A stretch of 64,000 bases of DNA from Nageia nagi (taxonomy: Eukaryota; Pinophyta), in the NCBI GenBank assembly GCA_050084985.1, contig JBITNC010000001.1:43400001-43464000 (forward strand), read 5' to 3'. Positions 50,105-63,239 of the stretch are shown here, piece by piece. The position numbers and the translations under genes are program-made. Under the pieces are notes generated by a model. The model searched no databases. It saw only the letters and a list, made by a program, of their open reading frames with translations, and had not been told where the DNA came from. How positions within the stretch are numbered: position 1 is the first letter of the stretch; the number at the start of each line of letters is the position of its first letter.

Positions 50105-50109
50105 ATAGT

Positions 50110-51927
50110 ATAGTAAGTGAACATAATTTCTAACTTGACTAATCCATTAGTCACGATGTATAACAATAAGTGTCATCTTGACCATACCAGTAGTCAAGAT
50201 GCATAGGTTGCATATATTTTTATCTATTTATAAACATGTTGAATTGGAGGTTTAGGATCTCCAACAAAAATACTATAACTTGGATAAATAAAATGATAAC
50301 TTGACTATACAAGCTATTAATCATAAGAAATATATCATCTTAACCATGCTACTTGTTAAGATGTATATGATGGAAGAAGTAGCATTAATCTAATAATATA
50401 GATTTAACTTTTCATAAAAGAAAATGTGCATCTTTTTAACCATCCAACACTTGGCAATCATGGAGAAGCTTGAATCTTTTTAACCACTCCAACACTTGGC
50501 AATCAGAAGAAGGTTGAACCTTTTTCACCACCCCAATACTTGAAAATCATGGAGAAGGTAAAACCTTTTTAACCACTCCATCTATTACAACTCTTTAGCA
50601 AAAAAAGAATGCAAAGAGGAATAAATTTTTCATACATAGAAATATATTAGCATTATCTTGTAAAATATCCATAAAAATGGATATAACTTCTTAACAAAGA
50701 AGTAACAAAATACATAAAATAATTCATCAAGTTATATTACATCAATTTATAATTACAAAAGGTTTTTATAGATTACCAATTTGCATCATTAAATCTTTGT
50801 AAAAAAATGTAGGAGACTTAATCATTGATTTCTTAATCAATTAATTCAAAGAACTTATTTAAATATTAATGAAGTTGAACCTTAACATATATATAGCTCC
50901 CCGCAAGGTGAACTTTATGAACAAAATTAAGCAGGCTTCAAATGCTAATTATAGTAATATAGTTTGTTAATATACTTCCTTGCACACAAAATTGTAACAA
51001 AACAAAGATTTCGATGTAAACAACACTAAGTAAGAATGATTATATTATAAATACCTTTATTTATATAATAGAAACAACTATTATACCAAATATATGTTGC
51101 TTAAAATATTCTTCTACTCATAACTGATAGGAACTAGTAGAGATGTTACTTAACATAGTATTATTTGAACAACTTAAGGATTTTTTATAGAAGTAGCATT
51201 AAGCTTAAGAGATTGTAATTCCTTACAGAGCATAGAAAAATGTTCAACCAACATTTTATTCTATAGTTATCAAATTATTTTGCTCTTCTATGAGCAAATC
51301 AAAGGTTTATATGCATATTACTATATTCCTTTTAAACATATCATATTTTTTGTTAGCACATATAATTATTGGTGTAAATATTGGATTTATGTTCCAATGA
51401 AGATGTATTGGCCATAATACCATATGAGAATCTTTCCCTAGCATTAGTTGGAGTAACATTAATTGAAGCATTAGTCCGAAGATAACGCAAAGTATTAAGC
51501 ATACCATGGATTGTAGGATTAGGTGGAGCATGGATCAAAAGATTAAGTAGGGATTGGGTGGGATATTGAGTGAAGGATTAAGATAATCAATATGTGCTAG
51601 ATACTTGTCTACCATGGTAAATTCATGCTTTCACATTCAAATGATGATCTCTATTTATAGTTATTTGAATAAGGTAAGTAGGTGTTGAATAGTAAACTCA
51701 ATTAAATTTGGTGGTAAAATCATCATAGATTTGTTAGAAAAATAAAATATTCACTACAATCTTCACCACACCACACATGACTAAGTATCATTAATGCGGA
51801 TGGTAAGATCACCATATATTTATACAAAAAAGAAATCGATGACACAAAATATGTTTAAACATAATTAATATAGGTGGTAAGTCATCACATAAGTCTACAT
51901 AAATGAATTATAAATATATCAATAGCA
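50110..51927 (-). other. Element E segment between B and D
   Basis: Noncoding AT-rich DNA of element E. Contains 'gctactagtcaagatg'-type sequence, in minus orientation, that also follows the minisatellite in A (28400-28460). It ends at the D target site. Short minus-strand frames near 51307-51538 have no recognised family. Confidence 0.55.
50428..50592 (-). repeat. 46-bp minisatellite in element E
   Basis: Three to four diverged units ('ctttttaaccactccaacac' then 'ttggcaatcatggagaagg'). Read on the minus strand they match the unit of A, which supports the minus orientation of E. Confidence 0.8.
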
Positions 51928-51932
51928 CAAAA

Positions 51933-52379
51933 ATGATGGAATCAATTCTTTTTTAATTAATTCCTAATCACTAAGATCAATTGTAAGATACACTTAACTC
52001 CAACTAAAATAAGCATAACAATAATTGCCAATTTCACATAAGACACACAAGAGACACAATATAAAATGGTTTCTCTTCTTGGGAGTACATCCACTAACTA
52101 AGATCCCATTACTCTTAGATGCACTCCTTACAATCTACATTCCTACAATCATACCATGATTATAACATTACTTTTAAAACTTGAGTGATTTACAAGAGGG
52201 GAGGCCTCCTACTTATAAGATAAAATTCTTACCTTAACCTCAGTTTTACTCAAAGGTAAGGTTAAGGTTCCATAATATAATATTCATTAAATATTTAAAG
52301 GTATCTAGTGATACTTTAAGTGTTTATGAGTTTACATTGAAGAATATTAATTTAAAATATTACATTACAAATTCCAACA
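51933..52379 (-). repeat. 3' LTR of element D
   Basis: On the plus strand it runs TGATGGAATCAATTC to ATTCCAACA, so on the minus strand it begins TGTTGGAATTTGTAATG. Collinear with 60898-61346, including the inverted GGGAGTACATCCAC block. Confidence 0.93.
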
Positions 52380-52392
52380 CTTCCTCTTAAGG
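52380..52392 (-). promoter_or_regulatory. Polypurine tract of D
   Basis: Minus strand CCTTAAGAGGAAG adjoins the 3' LTR. Confidence 0.82.
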
Positions 52393-52864
52393 TAATATAG
52401 GGATAAAACGTAGAAGAAGAAGAAAGAGAGAGTAAGAGAGTTCTCCTTCAAAGAGATACAAGTGGAGATGAGAACATTTACATATTTGAGTTTATTTGAG
52501 ATCTTAGTTTGAGACTCACTACTTTATCATTTGATAAAATGGTTTACAATATAATCATTAACCCACAACTGGTTTCACTATATAGAGTAGTCAACCAATA
52601 ATAAGTTGTCATGTGAGTCTCCATGAGTCTACCAACCTAAAGTAAGTAACATGTATTATCAAGAAGAAACTTTCAAGCTACAAGTAGCTCATAAACAAGA
52701 TTAGTTAGATGCATCATATAAAAATTCATATCAACATAGTATAAATGAACTAAGTAATGCCATCCATTAACTGATTAGTAGTGCACTATAAGTTATCACT
52801 AAGATACCAAGCTAACACTTATAATCACCTACTGTATATAAAACATGTGTTGATCAATAGAGCA

Positions 52865-53180
52865 TAAACACACATGAGTTCCTCACATATGGATAACCAA
52901 ATAGTGCAAAAATGCACATACTGATTTCTCATATAGTGATAATTGAAATAGTGCATATGGTTTCTCACATATGTATAATCAAACAATGCCAAAATGCACA
53001 TACTGATTTCTCACATAATGATGCTAGCAACAACCAATTTGTACCATGACTTCATCATGCAAAATGAATTGACCATGAAGGTGTACATAATATGCTCAAC
53101 ATAGTTCCTCACATAAGTGAACTACCCATGAAGGTAATAAATTCATACAATAGTTCCTCACACAAAGTAAACAAACCATG
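52865..53180 (-). repeat. 3'-tail tandem repeats of D, 'gaggaact' type
   Basis: Inverted, diverged units of the C array at 44740-45110 ('tgagttcctcacatatggat' on the plus strand and variants). Confidence 0.85.
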
Positions 53181-53419
53181 AAGGTGTACATAAAGATCAA
53201 CATTATACGGTAAAAATCTTCTTATATATGAAGTTGTGATCACCAACATGAATTCAACACAAGAATTTAAACTTCACTACCCCTTGAGGATAACTTTACT
53301 AACCATAAGAAACTTTTAAAGTGTGCACAACATGGTTTCTAAAGTGGTATAGTGAATAAATCAAGAGAGATAAAGTTAGATGAATAAGCTATAGTTGTTT
53401 TATCAAAAACTTTCTCTTA

Positions 53420-53645
53420 TAATATGCTTGAATTTGGGTTGCACTATAAGTCATTACAAAGATGCTAAGCCAATACTTATAGTCAACCATACAATAAGAA
53501 TTCAAGATGAATTCAAAAGTGTGCTTGAATTTATGCTACACTATAAGTTATCACAAGATGCCATGCCAATACTTATAGTCAACCATACAAGAATTCAACA
53601 AGAATTCAAAAATATCTTGAATTTATGATGCACTATAAATAGTGA
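53420..53645 (-). repeat. 3'-tail tandem repeats of D, ~70-bp type
   Basis: Three inverted units with 'gccaatacttatagtcaacc', matching the second array of C. Confidence 0.87.
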
Positions 53646-55389
53646 CTTATTGTATAAGCAATGTATACTCAAAAAATAGAGAGCTTATTCATACACCTTT
53701 ATTTAAAAAAGTAGTTACATTATAAAATATGCTTAAGTTTTGAATGTGAGTCATCAACAATGCCCTCATACATATTATAATAGTGAATAAATAATTCAAC
53801 CAATACTCCCCTTGAGGGAGACTTCACCAACCCAACTTCAAAAAAGGGTTTGGTGAATAAAGGGTGGTTGGATTTTGAGTACATAAATCCATTCTAGACT
53901 AGAGCATCTGATTTCTATGATTGAGATTATGGTCCATCTTCTTTAAGACCCACAGAAGGTTCAAATGCTATTTCCTTTGAAATGCGAATACCAAAGTATC
54001 AAAGGATATCCTCATACATGGATGCCCTTTTCTTCCACTTTTTTCTTAATCATCACATCCTATAGTGGATATTGCTTTCATCACACCTGATTTGTATCTC
54101 TTTCTCTTTTGTTTGTATTTTTCACATATTTTTCTTAGCTAGCAGTTCATTTTCATACTATATGCATACAACTTTTTCTCTTTGCATCATATCATAATCA
54201 TGGGCCATTATCTCTATTTCAACCTTTATCATAGCCAATTTATGGCAAAGGTAAGCATTTTCTAAGTCTACCCATATGATTATTTCCTCATCATAATTCA
54301 AAGAAGTAATTCCCATGTTTGCAACAAAATTCTTTATAGGATTCATGATGATCAACCTATCACTCATGATTAAATTATACCATTTAATAGTTGAGATGAG
54401 AGAGAAAATAGCATAGTGATACCACTATCAATTAGTTATCATGCATTTTATTAGTACTATCATTATTTCAATCCTGACATGACATTACATGTATGATATC
54501 CAATCAATTAAAACATTTGAAGGTGAGATATTTTTCTCTACGGATTTGTTGTCTAACAAATCCTTTTCTCTAGCTATCACAATTATTATATTTTAATTAT
54601 ATCAAGTTTTTTTGTTATAAATAGTTGTAAAGGATATTCACATTTCATTTAACACTTTGTATTTATGATTTTAGCTAAAATCCTTATTCTTGATTATCCT
54701 TCATGGATGTTTCTCAGTTTCATGCCCTACCGAGCGATCTCTAGGATAACATAATGCATCAAAGCATCCATGCAGCATTAGAGAGTCACCCGTTTATCAT
54801 CTCTAAGGCCTTATTACAATAATGACTAATATTTCTTCAATTGTACCCAGATGATCATTATGGTATTTGTATGATCTTTCATCTCAATCATAATGATCAT
54901 GTTCATCTATTATTTCATTTGCTTAGTCAACGCGATTGAACATGATGTATAATGGTCTATAACTCAATAAATCGCTATCTTTTTCAATTCATATGCTATA
55001 TCGAATCACCTTCTCTGCATCCATAGGAGTATTTTGAACCACTCACTATTGCATGGTCAATTCATCATCATAGCCAACAATGGTAATCCATTTGCTCTTT
55101 TTGCATTGCTTGGTGAGGTAGACATCAAATTTTACATCATCAATTTTCTTTTTCTTATCATGTTCTACTCTTTCACATTAATATCTTTTAGAATTTAGCA
55201 TATCAAATTCAAGCACATTTGAAGATGATGCTAATTCTTCTAATTCTATTGACCATTCATCATACTGAGCACCAAAAATGCTATAAGCGCCACCCACTTG
55301 AGCTTGTTAGTGGAAATTGTATATTCATACATAATAAATTCTTTATTAAAGCCCTGGTATACTTTACTTGCAATCATGAGTTCATTTTA

Positions 55390-56700
55390 AGATCCCCTAG
55401 AGTTTTTTTGAAGCAAACAAAACAGGCTGGAGTCAGTAGATAAAGCATTTTGAAATGAAATGATGACATCACAAAAGAAAGGATAAAGCTTAGTTATGGA
55501 AAAGCCCAGGTTCCGGAGGAGGTGAGGTCAGCAAGAGATAATCGAAGAAGCCAGAGCCCATAGATTAAGTGTTCCGGAAGTAAAGCATTTCGAAATAAAA
55601 TGATGACATCGCGAAGGATAAGATAGTCACATTTTGGTAAAGATCAGGTTCCAGAGATGATGAGGTCAGCAAAGAGTGATTAAATAGCCAGAACTAATGA
55701 GTAGAGCATTCCATAAGTATGAAGATGATGTCACGGGGAGAACAATGTTCACATTTTTGAATGAAACTAGGTTCCAAAAGTGATGAGGTCAATAAGGAGT
55801 GATTAAATAGCCGGAGCCGATGAGTAGAGCATTCCGGAATGTAGAGATGAGATCAACAAAGAGAGATTGAATAGTCGGAGCTAGTAAATAGAATATCTCA
55901 AAAGTGATGAGGTTAGAAAGGAGTGATCAAATAGCCAGAGCCAGTGAGTAGAGCATTCCAAAATGTAGAGATGAGAACAGCAAAGAGAGATCAAATAGCC
56001 AGAGCCAGTAAATAGAATATCTCGGAAGAGACGAGGATAGCGAGAGGTCAGATCATAGTTATCAAGAAGCTGTATCATCTGCAATTTGCCCAATTTTGTA
56101 ATATTCTGCCAAGTGGCATATGTAGGTAGTATTAGTTGAAAGAAGGCTAGAATCTTGAAGCTATTTTTGTAAACATTTCCATTCTGCAATTCTTGTAACT
56201 ATTGTTACTACAGTATAAGTATATGAAAATAAAGTGAAAGAAGGGTCGAAAGCCCTAGTATTGCTCTTTACATTTATTCTCAAAGACTTGTAGTTTTTAT
56301 CAGTAATATGATACCATCTTGACCTTTCTTGTCTAGCACTCGTGATTGTTATTCTTAATTAGGTTACATTGTGGCAGCTTGGCTTGTTTCCTAAATGATA
56401 ATCATGAGCTGCTAGTATAACTATGTCTGCTACATGGTAGAGTAAAGCTGGGAAACTATTAGAGAGTGCGAGCTTGTACTGTAGCTGCTACACTAGATTC
56501 AGACCAAGGTTTCACACACTGTGAAAGCTTGCGCTGAACTAGTGATCCACCTTTGCTTTCTCTCTTGCTACCCTAAGCCTTTTTGCTTAAATTCCTTGCA
56601 CTCTACTCCTTTTTATTTTCTTTCCTGTTACTTCTCCTACACCCAATGTATAAGGAACCGACCTTCTCAGGAGATCAGACTGTCACCATAGTCTGTTCTT
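55390..56700 (+). mobile_element. LTR-like insertion inside element D
   Basis: Absent from the matching position in C. The plus strand shows imperfect tandem repeats in its left half, a promoter-like GTATAAGTATATGAAAATAAAG near 56212 and a downstream leader-like region. This is the layout of a single LTR with repeats in U3. TATACTTT occurs on both sides (55367-55374 and 56702-56709) and might be a duplicated target, but it is AT-rich. No pol is present and the exact ends are uncertain. Confidence 0.5.
55490..56060 (+). repeat. Irregular tandem repeats within the LTR-like insertion
   Basis: Seven units of about 55-130 bp share 'gatgaggtcagcaaagag', 'aatagccagagccagtgagt' and 'agagcattccgg' in variant forms. 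Confidence 0.85.
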
Positions 56701-57784
56701 GATATACTTTGGTTAAGATTGTTCATGGCACATATATTACACAATCTTAATCAATAGAAATATTTTTTAGCTTTTTAATAAAGTATGCAATTCATATCTA
56801 ACATCTTTGATTAATCAATCAATGGTCAAGTACACTATTACATTAGTCTTTGTGCTTCCATGCTTGATCCATTTTGATATTCCCATTTATGATCGATGAT
56901 CTAGTTATTTTGCAATTCTATAAGTTTATTTTATTTTATTTAATCATCATTGATTTCAACTTATTTATGACACCCTGACAAAGATTTGACTCATTTTTCA
57001 TTCATCATGGATATGACCATTTTTCATGGTTTTTGCATCGATCTTCCCCAAGAATTTCTTTATCGATGCATTCAAGGTTGATTCATACAATGTGCTTACA
57101 CTGTAGACTACTTTGTGATAAAACTTGGTTCACATACAAGGTACTCAAATTCCATGCCAATGGCCATCTGCTATATCCATCATTTGGAGGATATAATCAC
57201 ACTTATTTTTCACCAACTAGATGTGAAAATCATCCTTTTACTATTCTTGGAACCTTTTATCTTCTATTTTCTACATTGTGCAGGTCTTACCATGTTGCAT
57301 CTCAAGAGTACTACCACCCTTATACAATTGCGTTCACAGTATGGCAACAAGATCTTCATTGGAAGTTCCTTATGTTTTGTGACTAACTCGAGAAGGAGAT
57401 CAATGGATGTACTACCTATTTTTCAACATCAACTATCATTTCTCTTTGATCACTCATGTTACTTTGTTCAATACACTCAGTTCACCTATCACATATCTTG
57501 AGAGTTCTAACTCCAACTCTCCGATCATGTCAGATTTTACTTAATTTTGTTATCCACTTGGCATGTCAGTGGACCTTTGTAGAATTAATAAATATTATTT
57601 TTTCTTCTATCTTATATCAAACTGCTATTGGATAATTTTTCAAATTTCGAAGATAAGTAAAAAATTTCAAAGCCATAAATAATGTTGACTTAATTATGTC
57701 ACTATTAAAGAAATCTTAAACAAGCCAAAAGTTAACTTCTCCATAATTATAGAGAAAATAAATTGAACTTGTTCAATCAAGGAG

Positions 57785-58115
57785 AAGGGTGAACCATTTT
57801 AACTACTTCATAAAAAAATTTGTAACTATGGAGAAGGGCCAACCTTTTAACTACTCCATAAAAAAATTTACAACTATGAAGAATGGTGAACCTTTTAACT
57901 ACTCCATAAAAAATTTGCAACTATGGAGAAGGGCAAACCTTTTAGACTACTACATAAAAAATTTGCAACTATGTAGAAGGGCAAACCTTTTAACTACTCT
58001 AGCAAAAATTTGCAAGTATGGAGAAGGAAGGACCTTTTAACTACTCCATTAAAAATTTGCAATCTATGGAGAAGGGAAAACCTTTTAACTACTCCATAAA
58101 AAATTTTCAACTATG
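57785..58115 (-). repeat. 46-bp minisatellite in D
   Basis: Seven to eight units ('ctatggagaagggcaaacct' then 'tttaactactccataaaaaa' on the plus strand), the inverse of the array in A. Spurious reading frames cross it (57789-58040). Confidence 0.95.
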
Positions 58116-58329
58116 GATATCAACAATAGTACTATCATAATTTTAACATAAGTGATCATTTAATCAATGATACAAGATTCACAATTGCATAGATTAATGT
58201 ACATATTCTCATCACAATCCATAAAAATGATTATTTGCATAAAATATTTGCATCATCATATAGGAACAAGAATAATCAACATGTGCATAATTAGAAATCC
58301 ATATATCCAACATTTTATTGTTACTATAT

Positions 58330-58757
58330 AACCAATGAAAGGATAATGTTGAGGTTATTTTCTCATGAATTAGGCATCACCTAGATGCTTGCAAGGTGAA
58401 GCTTAGGTCTTACCAATCCTCAACCAGTTCCCTTTGATAGCAATATACTCTCATAAGGAGAAGTACTAGTTATTTTCTAAGGTTTTGATATTTATTGGAT
58501 AGATCAAATTAATTATTTAATTAGATTTTTATTTTCCTCCTAGGTTATCAGGATAATCCTTGAATAGATATGTGCACACATGTGGTATCACACACACATA
58601 CTTTCCACCTATATGGAGTTATATCCAGATCAACAGAGGACTTAGGGGCAATTGAAAAGTATGAACTTTTCACCACTTGGATCAACAAACTAAAAAGCTC
58701 CAATCTACCTTATCCTCACCTCATGGCTCCCCAATCAAATCATGTTGTGAAATAAAA
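58330..58757 (-). repeat. Conserved leader module, copy in D
   Basis: The minus strand matches A 27262-27680, B 35930-36370 and C 41615-42020. Plus-strand landmarks are 'atactctcataaggagaagt' and 'gtatcacacacacatac'. Confidence 0.9.
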
Positions 58758-59859
58758 TGTCAAATGTGTTTATTTTAGGGGGTTGCACTTTCATTGTTTA
58801 CGTGATTTACAAAACATATAAGTAAATGTACATAAAGTGTTTTAAAATGAAACTTCATCCAAACATCATCCATAAGAATGGACCTAGAGTCCAATGGGTT
58901 TTGTCACAACTCCTAATGGAACTCTTTACATAGGTTCATAATTTTTTTAATAACAAAACAATGAGGAATTTTCCCCCTTTTTATTTAAAAATATATACAT
59001 AATTAATTCTTTCATGCATTTATGATAAGGAGTTCTTTCGCTTAAAAATTCATACATTTAGCAAGATTAATTTCATGCATGAATCATTTAGCAAGATTAA
59101 CTCAAAAAATTGCTAAGAGATTCAAAAAGTTAATTTAGAAAAAATTATCTTAGCTAAAAAAAAATTGCTAAGGAATTTCACCATTATCTTAGCAAAAATT
59201 TTAGCTTAGCAAAAAATAATAATATTTTCACCCTTAATTTTGAGTAAAAAAATAATCTTGCTAAAAATTTGAGTAAAAAAAATACACCAATGAAAACTTA
59301 CCCCAAAACATTGTAAGAATTACTTGAAATATTATCTCCATGATAAAATAATATTTTAGAAGACTTAGGATTCCTAAATCCATCATAAAAAAAATTTAAA
59401 TAAATGTGGAGATTAACTTAGTAAAAAATTAAAAGGGTGGGTAAGCAAAAAACAAATACCCATTAACAAAGTTTTAGGTAAAAAAATGCTCCCTCTTTTA
59501 AAAACATAGGATTCCCTTAGAATCCAATAATAACCTTAAGATATCCCTTAGGATTCTCTCTTCAAATAATACCATTTGAAAAAGTAACTTAGGATTCTAC
59601 TTTTTCAAAAATTTGATCAACCCTTTTGTTAAACATTAACATAGGATGCTTCCCCTATTTGCTTTTTTTTTATAATTTTCTTTATAAAAATAATACTCTA
59701 CCTTTTTTATATACTTGGCAAAAAAAAAATTCTTTTAAGTCAAAGAGTTAAAAAAAAGGTGAGTTGTGCATTTACAGGAGAAGATGAAATGAGCTTAATG
59801 GGAAAGTGATGAGGAGGCATTGGTTCATCCCACAATAAAATTCAAAGAGAGGGGATGGA

Positions 59860-60210
59860 GGGGGCGGCTCAGTCAAATGCTCCCTAGTGGGGCATCGTTG
59901 CGCTCAATCGAACACCCCTAGTGGGGCATCGATTGGCTCTCAATGAGCACTCCCCAACAAGGGGGTCAATTGGCACTCAGTTAAGTGTGCCCTAGTGGGG
60001 CATCGTTGGCTCTCAGCTAGTGATCCCTAATAAAGGGGGGTTGATTAACACTCAATTGAGTGCTCCCCAACAAAGGGGCCCAACTAGCCTCCGTCAAGCA
60101 TGGCTGCACTTAACCAGTGCTTCCCAATAGAGGGGGGCTGGTTGGCACTCAATCAAGTGTCCTCTAGTGGGGCATCGACTGGTGCTCAATCGAGTGAGAG
60201 GGGAATGCAC
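59860..60210 (-). repeat. GC-rich ~43-bp minisatellite in the leader of D
   Basis: About eight imperfect units around 'ctagtggggcatcgattggc' and 'tcaatcgagtgctcccca'. It lies between T/A-rich tracts, as in A and E, but the unit differs. Confidence 0.9.
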
Positions 60211-60883
60211 CAGCTTTGCTTGCATAGGCCCCCCCAAAAAAAAAATTATTTTTTTTAATTTGATTTTTTGTAAAAAAATAACAAATTTTTTTTTTGTATG
60301 TATATTTAATTTACTTTTGTATTAAGAAATATAATATAGAAAATTAAATATATATGATGTGTTAAAGTTAACACAAAATATATATATATATTTGCAAATT
60401 TACACTAGAATTAGTGTATTAGCTAAAAAAAATTGCAAATTTTGAACTAACATATATAAAAATTACATATTATTGCTCATTTTAAGAACTTAAAAATATC
60501 AACTAACAAAATAACATTAGTAGAACATGGAGAGCAATAATTTGTAATCTAAGCAAAATTTCACAGAAAAAAAAATTGCCTGTTATTGCTACACATTTGG
60601 CAACTTTTATTTTAAAAATTGTAAATTAACAAACTAGAATAATGCATAGCAATAACTTTAGACACTAACTTGTTAGTATAACAATATATAAGCAATGTAA
60701 TCAATTTTTACTATACTTAACCTCATCATCATAGAATTAAAAAAAAAGATTAGTAATAAAAGCAAAATTTGAAAAAGAGGAGGTAGGAAGTTATGCCTAT
60801 AAACCCTTTTTTTTTTACCTCACAAGAGGTAATGGAGAAAATGAGAATGATCCTTGAAGTTGAAGATGAGGCCTCCAAGTTAA

Positions 60884-60895
60884 GCTCTAATACCA
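60884..60895 (-). promoter_or_regulatory. Primer binding site of D
   Basis: Minus strand TGGTATTAGAGC, two bases inside the 5' LTR. Initiator-tRNA type, with a different mismatch from A, B and C. Confidence 0.85.
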
Positions 60896-60897
60896 TT

Positions 60898-61346
60898 TGA
60901 TGGAATCAATCCTTTCCTAATTAATTCCTAAACACCAAAATCACTTGTAGGATACACTCAATGCCAACTAAACATAAGCATAACAACAATTACCAATCTC
61001 ACATAAGATACACAAGAGATATAATATAAAGTGGTTCCTCCCTTCTTGGGAGTACATCCACTAATTAAGATCTCATTACTCTTATATGCATCTCTTACAA
61101 TCTACATTCCTACAACCATACCATAAACATAACTTTGCTCATAAAACTTGAGTGATTTACAAGAGGGAAGGCCCTCTATTTATAGGATAAAATCTCTATC
61201 TTAACCTCCCTTTTACTTAAGGGTAAGGTTAAGGTTCCACAATATAATATTCATTAAACATTTAAAGGTCTCTAGTGAATCTTTAAGTGTTTATGAGTTT
61301 ATATTGAAGAATATTAATTCACAATATTACATTACAAATTCTAACA
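60898..61346 (-). repeat. 5' LTR of element D
   Basis: Plus strand TGATGGAATCAATCC to ATTCTAACA. The inverted TATA (CTATTTATAGG) near 61178 and the GGGAGTACATCC block near 61048 match the family pattern. Confidence 0.93.
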
Positions 61347-61351
61347 AAAAA

Positions 61352-63239
61352 TATCTAATCATTTAATGAACATTGGCCACATAGACATGGTTATGGAGTC
61401 TCTTTATTCTCGTATCAAAAAGAGAAGACTTATAAATCATTATATATTAAGATATATTATGTTACCATTACCAATAACACTATTAAAATTTACAAATCGT
61501 ATGTCACAAGCCACAAAAAATGTTAACTATAACATTAGTCAAGCCTTATACCACATAATATCAACTTGACTAGACATTAAAGTTTTGCAAACCACAAGTC
61601 CAATCTACTAAAATTGAAATGACCATTCATTGATAAATACGTTGATAATAATAAAGCAAATATCTATTATCAACAATACTATTGCATGGAAGGTAATATT
61701 GTTGTCTAGATAATAGATATCTATCAAGAAGCCAGTGGTCATATTAACAAAATAGCATTAATCCATGAACATGGATACGAACTTCCTAACATGGAAGCAA
61801 ACAATGTGGTATTAATCCTTAAATAAGGATATAAACTTCCTAAGATGGAAATAACAAGATGGCACATATTAAGTTTCACTCTTGAAAACATAATTATATT
61901 TTTACCAAATATAAAACCAACTATCACATAGTCAAAGTGTGTTGTTAAGATGCCTAAGTTAAGGTTTAGAGTAATTAACTTTAGTGTTATTAACATAATT
62001 TATTTAAAGGATTAGGGTAAAATAATATTTGATACTTATATAATTATTACAAAAAATTAGTAACATCATTTAAATACAACTACTTATGCATGTATTTTAT
62101 CTATAACCATAACCATAAATGTTTGAAAAAACTCAAAAAGTTCATTTTAAAAAAACACTTGCTTAAAAAGTATCAACTTGGCGCTTTAAAAAGAAGAGGT
62201 CCTCGTAACAAGTGATTTAGCTTTTATTATTTGAATGAATAGTTATGTGGAAAAGCAAAATCCCACATGCACTAGACAAAACATAAGGAACATATATTTA
62301 TATGTTTGTAATTTAGCTTAAGGTGTAGCTTTATTAAGGAGGTACATCTCAAGGCTTATGAGGAACATGGGTGGTGGGTCACAACAAGTGGAACCTAGAT
62401 AAAATGGTGGGCCACAATAAGTAGAACCTGTAATAAATTTTTACTCAATATTACTCAAATATTTATTGCTTTCCCTCTCCTTGTTGAAAAAAATTAATAA
62501 ATATCTCCCCCTTTATTTTTAAAAAATAACTTATCATTCTTGTTAGTTAAAAAATAATGTCCATTTTAGAAAAAATAGTTGTCCACGTATTTAAAAAAAT
62601 AAGAGTTATGCTACCTAAAATAATTTCCCATTTTAAGACCCGACCAATTTCCTTTTTTTAAAATAGTAACACCTAAAAATATTTATTTATAATAACATCC
62701 ATAAATATTACCCAAAAATATTATAAATTAATATCATCCAAAAAAATTATTTATAATAATATCCATAAATATTTCTCTTTCCCCTCCGTTATTTAAAAAA
62801 AATAACTCCTAAAAATTATACACTCATCAAACAATATAATAAATAAGTTATACTCCTCATTAAATATAATAGGAGTCAAAGAAAGCATGTATCATCCATC
62901 CATTATCTGTAAAGAATTGTTATAAAATTACACTATTTCACCAAGTGCATTAATCATGAAGGGAAAAATGTGGACTAAAAAATGAAATAACAAGCACATC
63001 TAGAAAGTCAACAAAGCATGAAAAATGAGGCAATAAAATTAATTGTGCTCAACTAGAAACCCTCGTCCAACCCAAAAATAAATAGGGTTTAGATAGCATC
63101 AAGTCTCCCTTAAAAAATGAGCCAATAACAACCCAAACAGATAGTGAGATCAATAGACAGCATCAAACAAACCAAAAAAAATGCAGCTACATAGAACCGC
63201 GAAGGAGGGATGAAAAAGTAGCAACAAAAAATGAAACGT
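61352..63239 (-). other. Element E segment right of D
   Basis: AT-rich leader-type DNA of element E, without a coding region. A ~56-bp duplication occurs at 61755-61855 ('attaatcc...ggata.aaacttcct' twice). Confidence 0.5.

Larger units (their letters stand above)
33191..50109 (+). mobile_element. Copia-type LTR retrotransposon B, interrupted by element C, target duplication ATAGT
   Basis: LTRs at 33196-33688 and 49612-50104 are each 493 bp and similar. The target duplication ATAGT is at 33191-33195 and 50105-50109. Without C (8.5 kb) the element is about 8.4 kb. It is the most complete member, with gag, zinc knuckle, protease, integrase, reverse transcriptase and RNase H remnants in copia order, all broken by stops. 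It could have been autonomous when it inserted. Confidence 0.95.
53900..57640 (-). other. Passenger sequence of D shared with C
   Basis: The minus strand is collinear with C 42180-44470, except for a ~1.3-kb insertion at about 55.39-56.70 kb. Its longest open piece is 54367-54158 (69 codons, with LENAYLCHKLAMIKVEIEIM). It shares with C the stop codon after 'EHDHYD' (near 54880). Function unknown. A charged, helix-prone region near 54250-54070 could have been a coiled coil. Confidence 0.7.
51928..61351 (-). mobile_element. Non-autonomous copia-family element D, target duplication AAAAA
   Basis: Minus-strand element with 5' LTR 60898-61346, PBS, leader with GC-rich minisatellite, conserved module, 46-bp minisatellite, passenger sequence shared with C, tail repeats, PPT and 3' LTR 51933-52379. 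AAAAA flanks it at 51928-51932 and 61347-61351; because that is low-complexity, the LTR ends are the stronger evidence. No gag or pol was found. A plus-strand LTR-like insertion lies inside it at about 55.39-56.70 kb. Confidence 0.9.

Noticed and set aside
57033-57501. 117- and 128-codon plus-strand frames
   Set aside because: They are antisense to the passenger sequence of element D and are not open in element C.
57789-58040. 83-codon repetitive frame
   Set aside because: Translation of the 46-bp minisatellite.
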